DNA from: Pseudoxanthomonas suwonensis
GTDB lineage: Bacteria > Pseudomonadota > Gammaproteobacteria > Xanthomonadales > Xanthomonadaceae
DNA length: 56,399 nt
Direction: 5' to 3'
NCBI GenBank assembly: GCA_030535605.1
Contig: JAUNRQ010000005.1
Coordinates: 1-56,399, forward strand
The notes beneath the pieces are model-generated. The model made no database searches. It was not told where the DNA came from and worked only from the letters and a program-made list of their open reading frames with translations. Of the stretch, positions 48,789 to 56,399 are shown piece by piece; position 1 is the stretch's first letter; the number at the start of each line of letters is the position of its first letter. A program made the translations under genes and the position numbers.

Positions 48789-51700
48789 GGCGCGGCTCCG
48801 GTCATGGCGCGATCCGCGGCCTCGGGGTCGCCGCCGAACAGCGCGTCCAGTGCATCGACCAGTTCCCGCGGAAAGCGCTGCGCGAACACGCCGGCGCCGG
48901 AATCCGATTCCGGCGCCAACCCGCGCGCGAACAGATAACGCACGCCGCCGAAGTCACGCGCGTAGTCGTAGCGCTCGCCCAGGCGGAAACGCAGCCAGCG
49001 GTGCAGTGCCACGGTGTAGATCAGCGCCTGCAGGTCGTATTCGCTGTGGGTCATGGCCACGGCCAGTGCAGGGCCGTCATAACGCGGCAGGCGGTTGGAC
49101 TTGTAGTCCAGCACGTACCACTTGCCGGCATGGCGGTAGGTCAGGTCGATCTTGCCCGTCATCAACCCTTCCAGCCGCCTGCGCTGGCCGAAGCCGGAAC
49201 GCTCCGGGACCACGCCATGGTCGTGCAGCAGCGCCAGCAGGGCCGGCACCGCAGTGGGCTGCAACGGGAAGTGGAATTCGATTTCGGCGCGGCGCTGATG
49301 TGCCGGCAGCGCATGCAGGCGACCGCCTTCCGGCAGCGGCACGGTCAGCGTGCGGCCGACCAGGCGTGTCAGCAGGGCCGCTCCGTCCTCGCGCAACGCA
49401 TCGCCGTAGCCGTGCGCGGCCAGCGCCTCGGCAAGCATCGCGGTTTCGCCGGTCGGCGCCGGGTCGCCTTCGCGCCAGTCGGCCCAAGCGGCGAAGTCGG
49501 CGCGCTCGAGCACGTCATGCAGGGCGTTGCCGAAGTCGCTGCCACCGAACCGGCGGTCACTGTCGTCATCGCTGCCGGTGGTCGCCGGCACCTCGTCGCT
49601 GGCGGCACCGGCGTCCTCCGTCGCCGCGGCATGACGCTCCTGCCAGGACTCGCGCCGGGTCAGTTGCGAGAAGCTGTGCACCCACCAGTCACCGTGCAGC
49701 ACGCGCGTCGGCGTGCGCGCCGCATCCGCTGCCGCCGTGCTCTCCGGTGGCAGCCGCGGCGGACGCGCGGGCATGGCGTGGTCGTGGACGATGTCGCCGG
49801 CATGGCCGGTGTCCAGCGCGTCCGGCTCGGCCAGCATCGCGCCCAATGCAGTGTGCGCGAGGCCCTTCAACGCACCACCGGCCAGCCACAGCGCATCACG
49901 CGCGCGGGTCAGGCCAACGTAAAGCAGGCGTGCATCCTCGCTCCGTTCGGCCTCCTGCCAGCGGCTGACGGCCTCACCCCAGCCCGACGCATCGACCTGC
50001 AGCCGCCAGTGCAGGCGGCGGCCGTCGGCATCGCCGACGGTGACATGCCGGCCCGCCCGTCGCTGCTGGCCGTGGATGCCGGCATAGGGAACGAAGACCA
50101 GCGGGTACTCCAGGCCCTTGCTCTTGTGCAGCGTGACGATCTGCACGCGGCGCGCGTCGGACTCCAGCCGCAGCAGTTGTGCTTCATCGCTGTCGTCGGC
50201 ATTGGCGATGGCGCTGCCCAGCCAGTCGACCAGCCCCGACGGGCCGCGCGTGTGCAGCGTCGCTTCCTGAAGCTGTTCGGCCAGTTGCAGGTAGTTGGTC
50301 AGGCGACGCTCGCCATCGAGCAGGCGCAGAAGCCGCGGTGCATGCTCGGCGCACAGGTCGCCGAACAGCGCGAGCGGACCACCCAGCGCCAGCCGTCGCC
50401 GCCAGTCCTGCAGCGCGTCCTGATGGCGACGCAACGCATCCGCATCGCTGTCCAGGGCATGCAGTGCCACGGCATCCAGACCCGCCAACACCGTGGACAG
50501 CGCCGCCCGCAGGCGTCCGTCGTCATGCGCGTGCAACAGCGCCTGCAGCAGGGTGAAGGCCTCGCGTGCCTCGTCGGTGGCGAACAGGCTCTGCTTGCCC
50601 GCGGCCACCGCCGGGATGCCTGCTGCGGCCAACGCCTGGCGAATGCGGGTGGCCTCGTGATGCTGGCGTACCAGCACCGCGATGTCGCCGGGCTGGACCG
50701 GCGCACCCTTGATGCAGGCACGGCTGTCGCGGGCCGCGCCGAGCACGGCGTGGATCGCGGCCACGCAGGCATCGGTGGCGGCGGCACGCGAGGCTTCGAC
50801 CGAGGCGGCGGCCTCGTCATGGGCGTGCCAGAGCGTCAGCGCCGGTGCCGGTCGCAGCGGCGGCGGCACGGCGGCACCGTGGTCGTCGGCCGCACCCAGC
50901 AGGAAGTCGTCATCGCGACGCGTCCCGCCGGGCTGGACCGGGGTGAAGCGGATGCGCGGCTCATGGAAGGCGTGCTCGACGCCGGCCTGCCGGTACAGCG
51001 CTTCGATGACGCGCAGCACGCCCGGACGCGAACGGAAGTTGCGATCCAGCGCCGGCGCGTCCTCGGCGACGGCACGCGCGGCGAGATAGGTTTCCACGTC
51101 GCCGCCGCGAAAGCCGTAGATCGCCTGCTTGGGGTCGCCGATGAGAAACAGCGCCGGGTCGCTGCCGCTGCCGAACACGCGGCGGAAGATCTGCCATTGG
51201 CGCGGGTCGGTGTCCTGGAATTCGTCGACCAGTGCCACGGCGTACTGGTCACGCAGCGCTGCCGCCAGCGCCTCGCCGTCTTCGCCCTGCAGCGCGTCGG
51301 CGACGCGGGTGATGAGATCGTCGTAGGTCTGCAGGCGCAGTTGCCGCTTGCGCTGGTCCATGCGGCGGCGACCTTCCTTGCGCACCGCGTGCAGAAGGCG
51401 CACGCGCGCCGCCTCGCGCCACGCCGCATGCGCGGCCACGGCGGCCAGGCAATCGGCGATGGCATCGCACAACGGCGAGTCCGGGGTCTTGCCGACGCTG
51501 GCCGTGTTGGTCTTTTCCCGCAACGCATCGCGACACAGCATCGGCAGCTTGCCGTGGGCGAAGGCCGCCACCTGGTCGCTCGCAGACCAGCGCATCAGTC
51601 CATCGAACAGCGCGTTGATCCAGTCGGCCGTGTAGCTGCGCCCGTTCAGGACCTTGGACGCGCAGGCATGCAGCAGCGCTTCGCGAAACTCGTCCCCATG

Positions 51701-52459
51701 CAGGAGCGCGACGGCCCGCAACGTCGCGAAGGCCTTGGCGGTGTCGGGCGGCGTCGCTCCGGGGGCGGGGTCGGCAGGCGCGGGCAGCAACTCGGTGCTG
51801 GCGAGCAGGTCGCCCAGATCGCGTGCCAGATCCTTCGGGCCCGCGGGCCACAGCGCCAACAGGTCCGCACTGCTGTCCTCGTCGACGGCATGCACGCGCC
51901 ACAGGTCGGCGGCGATTTCCTCGCGCAGGTGGCGTGCGTTGGCCAGCAGTTCCGGTGGGTCGAAACCCTGCCCGCTCGCCAGGGCATGTTCGCGCAACAC
52001 CCGCAGGCAGAAGCCGTGGATGGTGAACACGGCGGCCAGGTCGATGCCGTCGGCGGCTTCGCGCAGGCGCAGGCGCAGGGCACCGGCGCTTTCCTCGCCA
52101 CGCGCCAGATGCCTGTCCAGAACGGCCCGGGACAGCCGAACCTCGCTGTCGTCGGCGTCGTCACTGGCCGGCGCATCGAGCAGGCCGGCGGCCAGCAGCA
52201 ACCGGGCACGGATGCGTGCGCGCAATTCCTGGGTCGCCGCTTCGGTGAAGGTCACCGCCAGCACCTGGCCGATGCGCAGGCCCCGCTCCACCACCAGCCG
52301 CAGCACCAGCGTGGCCAGGGTGAAGGTCTTGCCGGTGCCGGCCGAGGCTTCGATCGCGTGCACGCCGTGCAGCGGCAATTGCAGGTAGGGGTCGTGCACG
52401 GCGGGATCGTCCAGGCTCGCGTCGTTGGCGGCGGGAGTGTCGGCGGCAATGCGGCTCAT
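48785..52459 (-). CDS. recB: RecB: exonuclease V beta subunit, helicase-nuclease
   Basis: This 1224-aa protein has a UvrD-type 3'-5' helicase followed by a RecB nuclease. Walker A is EASAGTGKTFTLATL (about 38-46), motif II is LVDEFQDTDPRQWQIF and motif III LIGDPKQAIYGFRGGD. The C-terminal nuclease has GKIDLTYRHAGKWYVLDYKS, containing the two metal-binding Asp and the Lys of the DYK motif, then YDLQALIYTVALHRWL. It repairs double-strand breaks and degrades linear DNA. It overlaps recC upstream and recD downstream (ATGA in both cases), the compact order recC-recB-recD. Confidence 0.97.
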   Translation of the reverse strand: MSRIAADTPAANDASLDDPAVHDPYLQLPLHGVHAIEASAGTGKTFTLATLVLRLVVERGLRIGQVLAVTFTEAATQELRARIRARLLLAAGLLDAPASDDADDSEVRLSRAVLDRHLARGEESAGALRLRLREAADGIDLAAVFTIHGFCLRVLREHALASGQGFDPPELLANARHLREEIAADLWRVHAVDEDSSADLLALWPAGPKDLARDLGDLLASTELLPAPADPAPGATPPDTAKAFATLRAVALLHGDEFREALLHACASKVLNGRSYTADWINALFDGLMRWSASDQVAAFAHGKLPMLCRDALREKTNTASVGKTPDSPLCDAIADCLAAVAAHAAWREAARVRLLHAVRKEGRRRMDQRKRQLRLQTYDDLITRVADALQGEDGEALAAALRDQYAVALVDEFQDTDPRQWQIFRRVFGSGSDPALFLIGDPKQAIYGFRGGDVETYLAARAVAEDAPALDRNFRSRPGVLRVIEALYRQAGVEHAFHEPRIRFTPVQPGGTRRDDDFLLGAADDHGAAVPPPLRPAPALTLWHAHDEAAASVEASRAAATDACVAAIHAVLGAARDSRACIKGAPVQPGDIAVLVRQHHEATRIRQALAAAGIPAVAAGKQSLFATDEAREAFTLLQALLHAHDDGRLRAALSTVLAGLDAVALHALDSDADALRRHQDALQDWRRRLALGGPLALFGDLCAEHAPRLLRLLDGERRLTNYLQLAEQLQEATLHTRGPSGLVDWLGSAIANADDSDEAQLLRLESDARRVQIVTLHKSKGLEYPLVFVPYAGIHGQQRRAGRHVTVGDADGRRLHWRLQVDASGWGEAVSRWQEAERSEDARLLYVGLTRARDALWLAGGALKGLAHTALGAMLAEPDALDTGHAGDIVHDHAMPARPPRLPPESTAAADAARTPTRVLHGDWWVHSFSQLTRRESWQERHAAATEDAGAASDEVPATTGSDDDSDRRFGGSDFGNALHDVLERADFAAWADWREGDPAPTGETAMLAEALAAHGYGDALREDGAALLTRLVGRTLTVPLPEGGRLHALPAHQRRAEIEFHFPLQPTAVPALLALLHDHGVVPERSGFGQRRRLEGLMTGKIDLTYRHAGKWYVLDYKSNRLPRYDGPALAVAMTHSEYDLQALIYTVALHRWLRFRLGERYDYARDFGGVRYLFARGLAPESDSGAGVFAQRFPRELVDALDALFGGDPEAADRAMTGAAP

Positions 52460-55400
52460 CCGGCGTCCTCCTCGGCATCGAAGCTGAAATCACCGATATC
52501 CGGAAGTTCCACGCTGTCCGGATCGACCACCGCACCGCCCTCCAAGGCGGCGAAGATCGCCACGGCCAGACCGATGAAGCGCTGCAGCGAGGCCGGATCG
52601 ACGAACGGATCACGCCCACGCAGCGCCAGTCGCATCACGTCGGTGCCGCCTTCGGCCCAGACATGCGTTCCGCCGCGCCATTGGCCCAGGGCCTTGCGTA
52701 CACCGACCCGGGCCTTGGGTTCCGCGTGATAGGCCCAGCCACTGCGGGCGGCGAAGGGAAGCGGTTCGCGGAAGGCGCGATCGTGGATCGACAGCAGGTG
52801 TTCCAGCGCGGCGCGGGCCTGCGCCGGTTCCAGCGGCTCGCGGGGCGTCGGCGGCAGCGCGTCCTCGTGGAACGCGACCAGCGGCAGCTGCAGGCCATGG
52901 GCACACGCGACCAGCCAGTCCAGTCCGCTGCGGATCACCGACGGTCCATTGCGCTTGCCGAAACGCAGGCGGGCGATGCCGTGCGGGTAGATGTCGCCCA
53001 GCTGGGCGTGCACGGTGCGATCGCCCAGCGGCAACACGATCCGCCGCGCCTCCGCCGTGGCCTCGCCGCGCCAGTCGCGGAACGCCTGCACATACGGTTC
53101 CAGCCGCTGCCGCTCCCGCGCCAGCAAGGTGCGACCCAGCGCCGCGGCGGGAAGCAGGCCGCGTGCCCGCAGGCGCTGGTGCAGCGTGTCCTCGTCCATG
53201 CCGTCGACCAGCGCCGGGAACAGCGCGCGCTGCAGGATGGCGCGGTCGATGCCGCCTTGGGGCCCGGCCAGTGGCTCGATGTCCTCGCCGGCGTCTTCCA
53301 CCACGTCCATGCGCAGGCCCAACGTGTGCTGCAGGAAGGCACTGGCCGGCGTCTCCAGGACACGGCGAAGCGCATCGAGCCGGATTGCTGCCGCTGGCGT
53401 GGCCGCCTCGGCCAGCGGCGCACTGTCGAACCACGGCGCCAGCACGCGCCGCGGCGACGAGGCGCCTTCCGCCGCCGCCTGCCATTGGCGGCGGTAACTG
53501 AAGCGGCGCCTGTCGTCGCCACCGAAGGCCTGCGGTGAGAACGGTTGCAACGGATGCCGCACCACCAGCCGTCGCCGGGCGGCGTCGGGGTCCGCATGCT
53601 GGCGCGCGGCTTCCTCGAGCAGTTCACTGACCAGCACCGAAGGCTCTCGCATGCTGCCGTCGCGCGCGTCGGCACCCAGGTAGCTGACGTAGAACACGTC
53701 CTGTGCCGCGGTGAACAGCTGCAGGAACAGGAAACGGTCATCCTCGCGCACCGAACGATCGCCGCGACGACGCGCGTCGGTGCCGATCGCCGCGGTCGAC
53801 CGGCTCAGGCCGGCGGCGGGATCGCGCCGCGGGAAATCGCCATCGTTCATGCCCAGCACGCAGATCACCCGGAACGGCAACAAGCGCATCGGCACCATGC
53901 GCCCGAAGCTGATGCCGCCGGTCAACAACGGCGCGCGGGTGTCGGCCTCGCCAAGCGTGGCGGCGAAGTGCGCACGCACCACGTCCGCCGGTACCGGTGC
54001 ATCGAAGCCGGCGGCCTGCGCCTGCACGACGAACTCGTTGACCAGGCTGCGAAGGCGCTCCAGTGCGCGGCGGCTGCCGGCGTCGGCCGGCGGCTCCGGC
54101 AGCAGAGTCTCCAGCACCCCGAGCAACAGTGCGCGCCATTGCGTCGGCGTGTGAGCATCACCCAGACGCCGCTGCCAGCCGGCGAACTCGCGCAGCCGCT
54201 GCAGCAGGGCATCCAGCGCGGACAACGCGCCGCCCTCCAGCTCCGGCCGCGGTGCCACCCCGGCGGTGTCGGCATCACTGCCGGTGGCATGGCCCAGCAG
54301 CAGGCGATCCAGCGCGAACTGCCAGGTCCAGGTGTCATCGGCCGGCGCGTCCTGCGACTGCCGGTGTGCGGCATCCAGCCCCCAGCGCACGCCGGCGGCC
54401 TGCAGCCAGGCGCGCAGACGGTCGAAATCGGCCTCGTCCAGCCCGGAGGCGGTCGCCAGCGGCGGGCTGCCCATCAATGCCAGAAGCTCCGACAGCCCGA
54501 AGCGCGAGACCGGCAGTTGCAGCACCTGCAGGAACACCTCGGCCAGCGGTTCGCCCTGCAGCGGGCTGGTGTCGGCAACGGTCCACGGCAGGCGCTGCCC
54601 GGCATCGCCCCCGAACACCGCTTCCAGGTACGGCACGTAGGGGTCGATGTCCGGTGCCAGCACCGCGATCTGGCGCGGCTGCAGCGGTGGATCGAAGCGC
54701 GGATCCTCCAGCAGTCCGCGCAACTGGTCGTGCAGCACCTGCAGTTCGCGCAGGCGGGTATGGCAGGCATGCACCTGCAGGGTCGGGTCATCGACGCGCA
54801 CGTCGGCGATGCCCGGCGCCGTCGCGCGACGCTGCAGGATGTCGTGCTGCATCCGCCGAAGCAGGCCGTCGGCCAGCGCACCGCCGGCCTCGAGCGGGTC
54901 CGGCCAGGCACCGACATCCAGGCGGGGATGCACGACTTCATAACCGCCGAGCAGCGCCATGAAGTCGCGACCGGCGCTGCCCCACGCCTGCAGCAGGCGG
55001 CTGTCACCGGCGGCGGCATCGAACGGATCGGCGCTGTCCGCGGGCTGCGCGGCGCGCAGGCGCTCCAGGTCACCCCAGTACCGCTCCGACGGGCTGGGGA
55101 CAAAGAAGTGCAAGGTGCCGCCGCGCGCCTGGGTGGCGATGACGCGCAGCACGTCGGGCGAGATGTTCTGGATGGCGAACGCGAACAGTCGGCTCGGCAG
55201 GCCTTGCGGCAGCGGCTTGCCGTCACCGGCGAAGCCGTCGAGATAGCCCTGGATGCGCCGCGCCCGATGCTGGCGTCCCCCGGCGACGGTGCGCCACAGG
55301 ACCGCCTGGGGATCATCCGGCTCGGCACCGGCCTCCCAGCGCAGCAGCCAGTCCCGACGCCAGGCCTGGTATTTCTCGAACACCGACGCCAGTTCGCCGG

Positions 55401-55797
55401 CCAGCGACCAGGCATGCAGTGCATCGCCGGCATCCAGATAACGCCGGATCCGTGCCATCGCCGGCTGCTTCAGCAGCGCCGGCTCGCCCAATGCCGCGTA
55501 CAGGCGCCAGCGCAGGGCGGCGGCATCCAGATCCTCGGCGGCACCCGGAACATTGGCATCCAGCACCCGGCGCACGAATTCACCGGGGGCCAGGAACTCC
55601 AGGTTGGCGGCAATGCCATGCCGCGCGGCCAGCGTCGCCTGCAGCCAGCGCTTCATCGCCACCTGCGGGATCAGCACGATGTCCGGCGCCAGTGGCGCCT
55701 GCTCGGATGCCGGCGTGCGCAGCGCATCGGCCAGCAGCCCCGCGAGCACCTCGAGGGCATTGGACTGGTACAGGCGGAAGTCGGGCGAAGGCTGCAT
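52456..55797 (-). CDS. recC: RecC: exonuclease V gamma subunit
   Basis: This 1113-aa subunit recognises Chi and splits the DNA strands in RecBCD. The N terminus FRLYQSNALEVLAGLLADAL is the RecC opening; later PDIVLIPQVAMKRWLQATLA, LFAFAIQNISPDVLRVIA and RVICVLGMNDGDFPRRDP match the family. Length is close to E. coli RecC (1122). ATG 55797 gives the classical N terminus; an upstream in-frame Met (MHVDAGLV) is unlikely. The start is 136 nt from the divergent ABC transporter gene. Confidence 0.96.
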   Translation of the reverse strand: MQPSPDFRLYQSNALEVLAGLLADALRTPASEQAPLAPDIVLIPQVAMKRWLQATLAARHGIAANLEFLAPGEFVRRVLDANVPGAAEDLDAAALRWRLYAALGEPALLKQPAMARIRRYLDAGDALHAWSLAGELASVFEKYQAWRRDWLLRWEAGAEPDDPQAVLWRTVAGGRQHRARRIQGYLDGFAGDGKPLPQGLPSRLFAFAIQNISPDVLRVIATQARGGTLHFFVPSPSERYWGDLERLRAAQPADSADPFDAAAGDSRLLQAWGSAGRDFMALLGGYEVVHPRLDVGAWPDPLEAGGALADGLLRRMQHDILQRRATAPGIADVRVDDPTLQVHACHTRLRELQVLHDQLRGLLEDPRFDPPLQPRQIAVLAPDIDPYVPYLEAVFGGDAGQRLPWTVADTSPLQGEPLAEVFLQVLQLPVSRFGLSELLALMGSPPLATASGLDEADFDRLRAWLQAAGVRWGLDAAHRQSQDAPADDTWTWQFALDRLLLGHATGSDADTAGVAPRPELEGGALSALDALLQRLREFAGWQRRLGDAHTPTQWRALLLGVLETLLPEPPADAGSRRALERLRSLVNEFVVQAQAAGFDAPVPADVVRAHFAATLGEADTRAPLLTGGISFGRMVPMRLLPFRVICVLGMNDGDFPRRDPAAGLSRSTAAIGTDARRRGDRSVREDDRFLFLQLFTAAQDVFYVSYLGADARDGSMREPSVLVSELLEEAARQHADPDAARRRLVVRHPLQPFSPQAFGGDDRRRFSYRRQWQAAAEGASSPRRVLAPWFDSAPLAEAATPAAAIRLDALRRVLETPASAFLQHTLGLRMDVVEDAGEDIEPLAGPQGGIDRAILQRALFPALVDGMDEDTLHQRLRARGLLPAAALGRTLLARERQRLEPYVQAFRDWRGEATAEARRIVLPLGDRTVHAQLGDIYPHGIARLRFGKRNGPSVIRSGLDWLVACAHGLQLPLVAFHEDALPPTPREPLEPAQARAALEHLLSIHDRAFREPLPFAARSGWAYHAEPKARVGVRKALGQWRGGTHVWAEGGTDVMRLALRGRDPFVDPASLQRFIGLAVAIFAALEGGAVVDPDSVELPDIGDFSFDAEEDAG

Positions 55798-55933
55798 CCG
55801 GCCATGATGCCGGAGGCCGGTCGCAGCGGCTGCGACCAGGCCGGCATCGACATGCATCCCGTCGTGCAGCGGGCGGGCCGGTGCGCGAAGCATTGCCGCC
55901 CATTCAGCTTTCGTTGGGCAAAATAGCCGGTTG

Positions 55934-56399
55934 ATGAAAGCCTCCCCCGCCGCCGCCGTCGAACTGCAGTCCGTGCGCCTGGACCGCGGCAGCCGCACGA
56001 TCCTGCGCGAGATCGACCTGCACGTGCCGCGCGGCGGCATCACCGCCGTGCTGGGGCCGTCGGGCAGCGGCAAGTCGACGCTGCTGTCGGCCATCACCGG
56101 CGAGCTGGAACCGGTGAGCGGCAACGTGCGCGTGTTCGGCGAACCGCTGCCGCAGTCGCGACGCGCGTTGCTGGAGGCGCGCAAGCGCATCGGCGTGCTG
56201 CTGCAGGGCAACGGCCTGCTGACCGACCTGACCGTCGCCGAGAACATCGCCCTGCCGCTGCGCACCCACACCGCGCTGCCGCGTCCGGTGCTTGAGCGGC
56301 TGGTGGCGATGAAGCTGCACGCCGTGGGTCTGCGCGAGGCCGGCGAGCTCTACCCGCGCGAGTTGTCCGGCGGCATGGCCCGGCGCGTGGCGCTGGCCC
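55934..56399 (+). CDS. ABC transporter ATP-binding protein, MlaF-like, 3' end missing
   Basis: This gene runs off the window; 155 codons are visible. It begins MKASPAAAVELQSVRLDRGS with Walker A VLGPSGSGKSTLL, a Q-loop region GVLLQGNGLLTDLTVAENIA and the ABC signature ELSGGMARRVALA. The wording LQGNGLLTDLTVAENIALPL resembles MlaF, the ATPase of the phospholipid retrograde/anterograde system; mlaE, mlaD, mlaC and mlaB would be expected next. A GGGCAAAAT box (55916-55924) just upstream may be its -10. Confidence 0.85.
   Translation, partial: MKASPAAAVELQSVRLDRGSRTILREIDLHVPRGGITAVLGPSGSGKSTLLSAITGELEPVSGNVRVFGEPLPQSRRALLEARKRIGVLLQGNGLLTDLTVAENIALPLRTHTALPRPVLERLVAMKLHAVGLREAGELYPRELSGGMARRVALA

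Noticed and set aside
48545-52729. A 1394-codon plus-strand open frame
   Set aside because: It is antisense to recB, whose helicase and nuclease motifs are unambiguous.

Overview
The window is a GC-rich gammaproteobacterial chromosome segment. Gene content and order fit the Xanthomonadaceae/Lysobacteraceae (Lysobacter, Luteimonas, Pseudoxanthomonas type). The main signs are lptM-dapF-DUF484-xerC on one strand, an AlgR-like LytTR regulator beside hemC, a recC-recB-recD operon, many exported peptidases and lipoproteins, and a Tad-type pilus locus. I found no tRNA, rRNA, CRISPR array, insertion sequence or phage gene. Most long open frames opposite real genes are artefacts of the high GC content.

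Layout. 1-9.0 kb: end of a PfkB sugar/nucleoside kinase, an M1 aminopeptidase lipoprotein with a coupled lipoprotein, ubiE, mutM, a fatty-acid desaturase coupled to an EF-hand protein, and MgtC. 8.1-11.2 kb: lptM-dapF-DUF484-xerC plus a YbaN-like membrane protein. 11.3-22.5 kb: a minus-strand Tad-like pilus operon, joined almost throughout by 1-4 nt stop/start overlaps. In transcription order it encodes pilin, TadG-like protein, lipoprotein, TadE-like protein, unknown exported protein, mini-pilin, CpaB/RcpC, RcpA secretin, an FHA-TadA fusion, TadB, TadC, a DUF192 protein and a TadE-like protein. Upstream lie a 639-nt non-coding region and an OmpA-type lipoprotein. 24.5-28.9 kb: two exported S9 oligopeptidases. 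29-31.9 kb: small membrane protein, Blc lipocalin, WYL regulator and a frameshifted proline-rich gene.

31.9-38.5 kb (plus strand): a three-subunit molybdoenzyme resembling cytoplasmic sulfite dehydrogenase SoeABC, with an SLC13-type permease carrying TrkA-C domains and a 72-aa membrane protein inserted between the catalytic and FeS subunits. 38.6-42.1 kb: outer-membrane-like protein, then a likely lipid A/lipid-linked sugar module (ArnT-like GT, GT2, LAB_N protein). 42.2-46.9 kb: hemC, AlgR-like regulator, carboxylesterase, DUF885 lipoprotein. 47.0-55.8 kb: recC-recB-recD. The window ends inside a divergent MlaF-like ABC ATPase gene.

The least ordinary region is the Tad-like locus. It has an FHA domain fused to the secretion ATPase, at least four pilin-like proteins sharing one processing motif, no recognisable TadZ/TadV/TadD, a DUF192 gene inside the chain, two exported proteins I cannot assign, and a strong hairpin after the pilin gene. 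The SoeABC-like cluster with its inserted permease is the second candidate.
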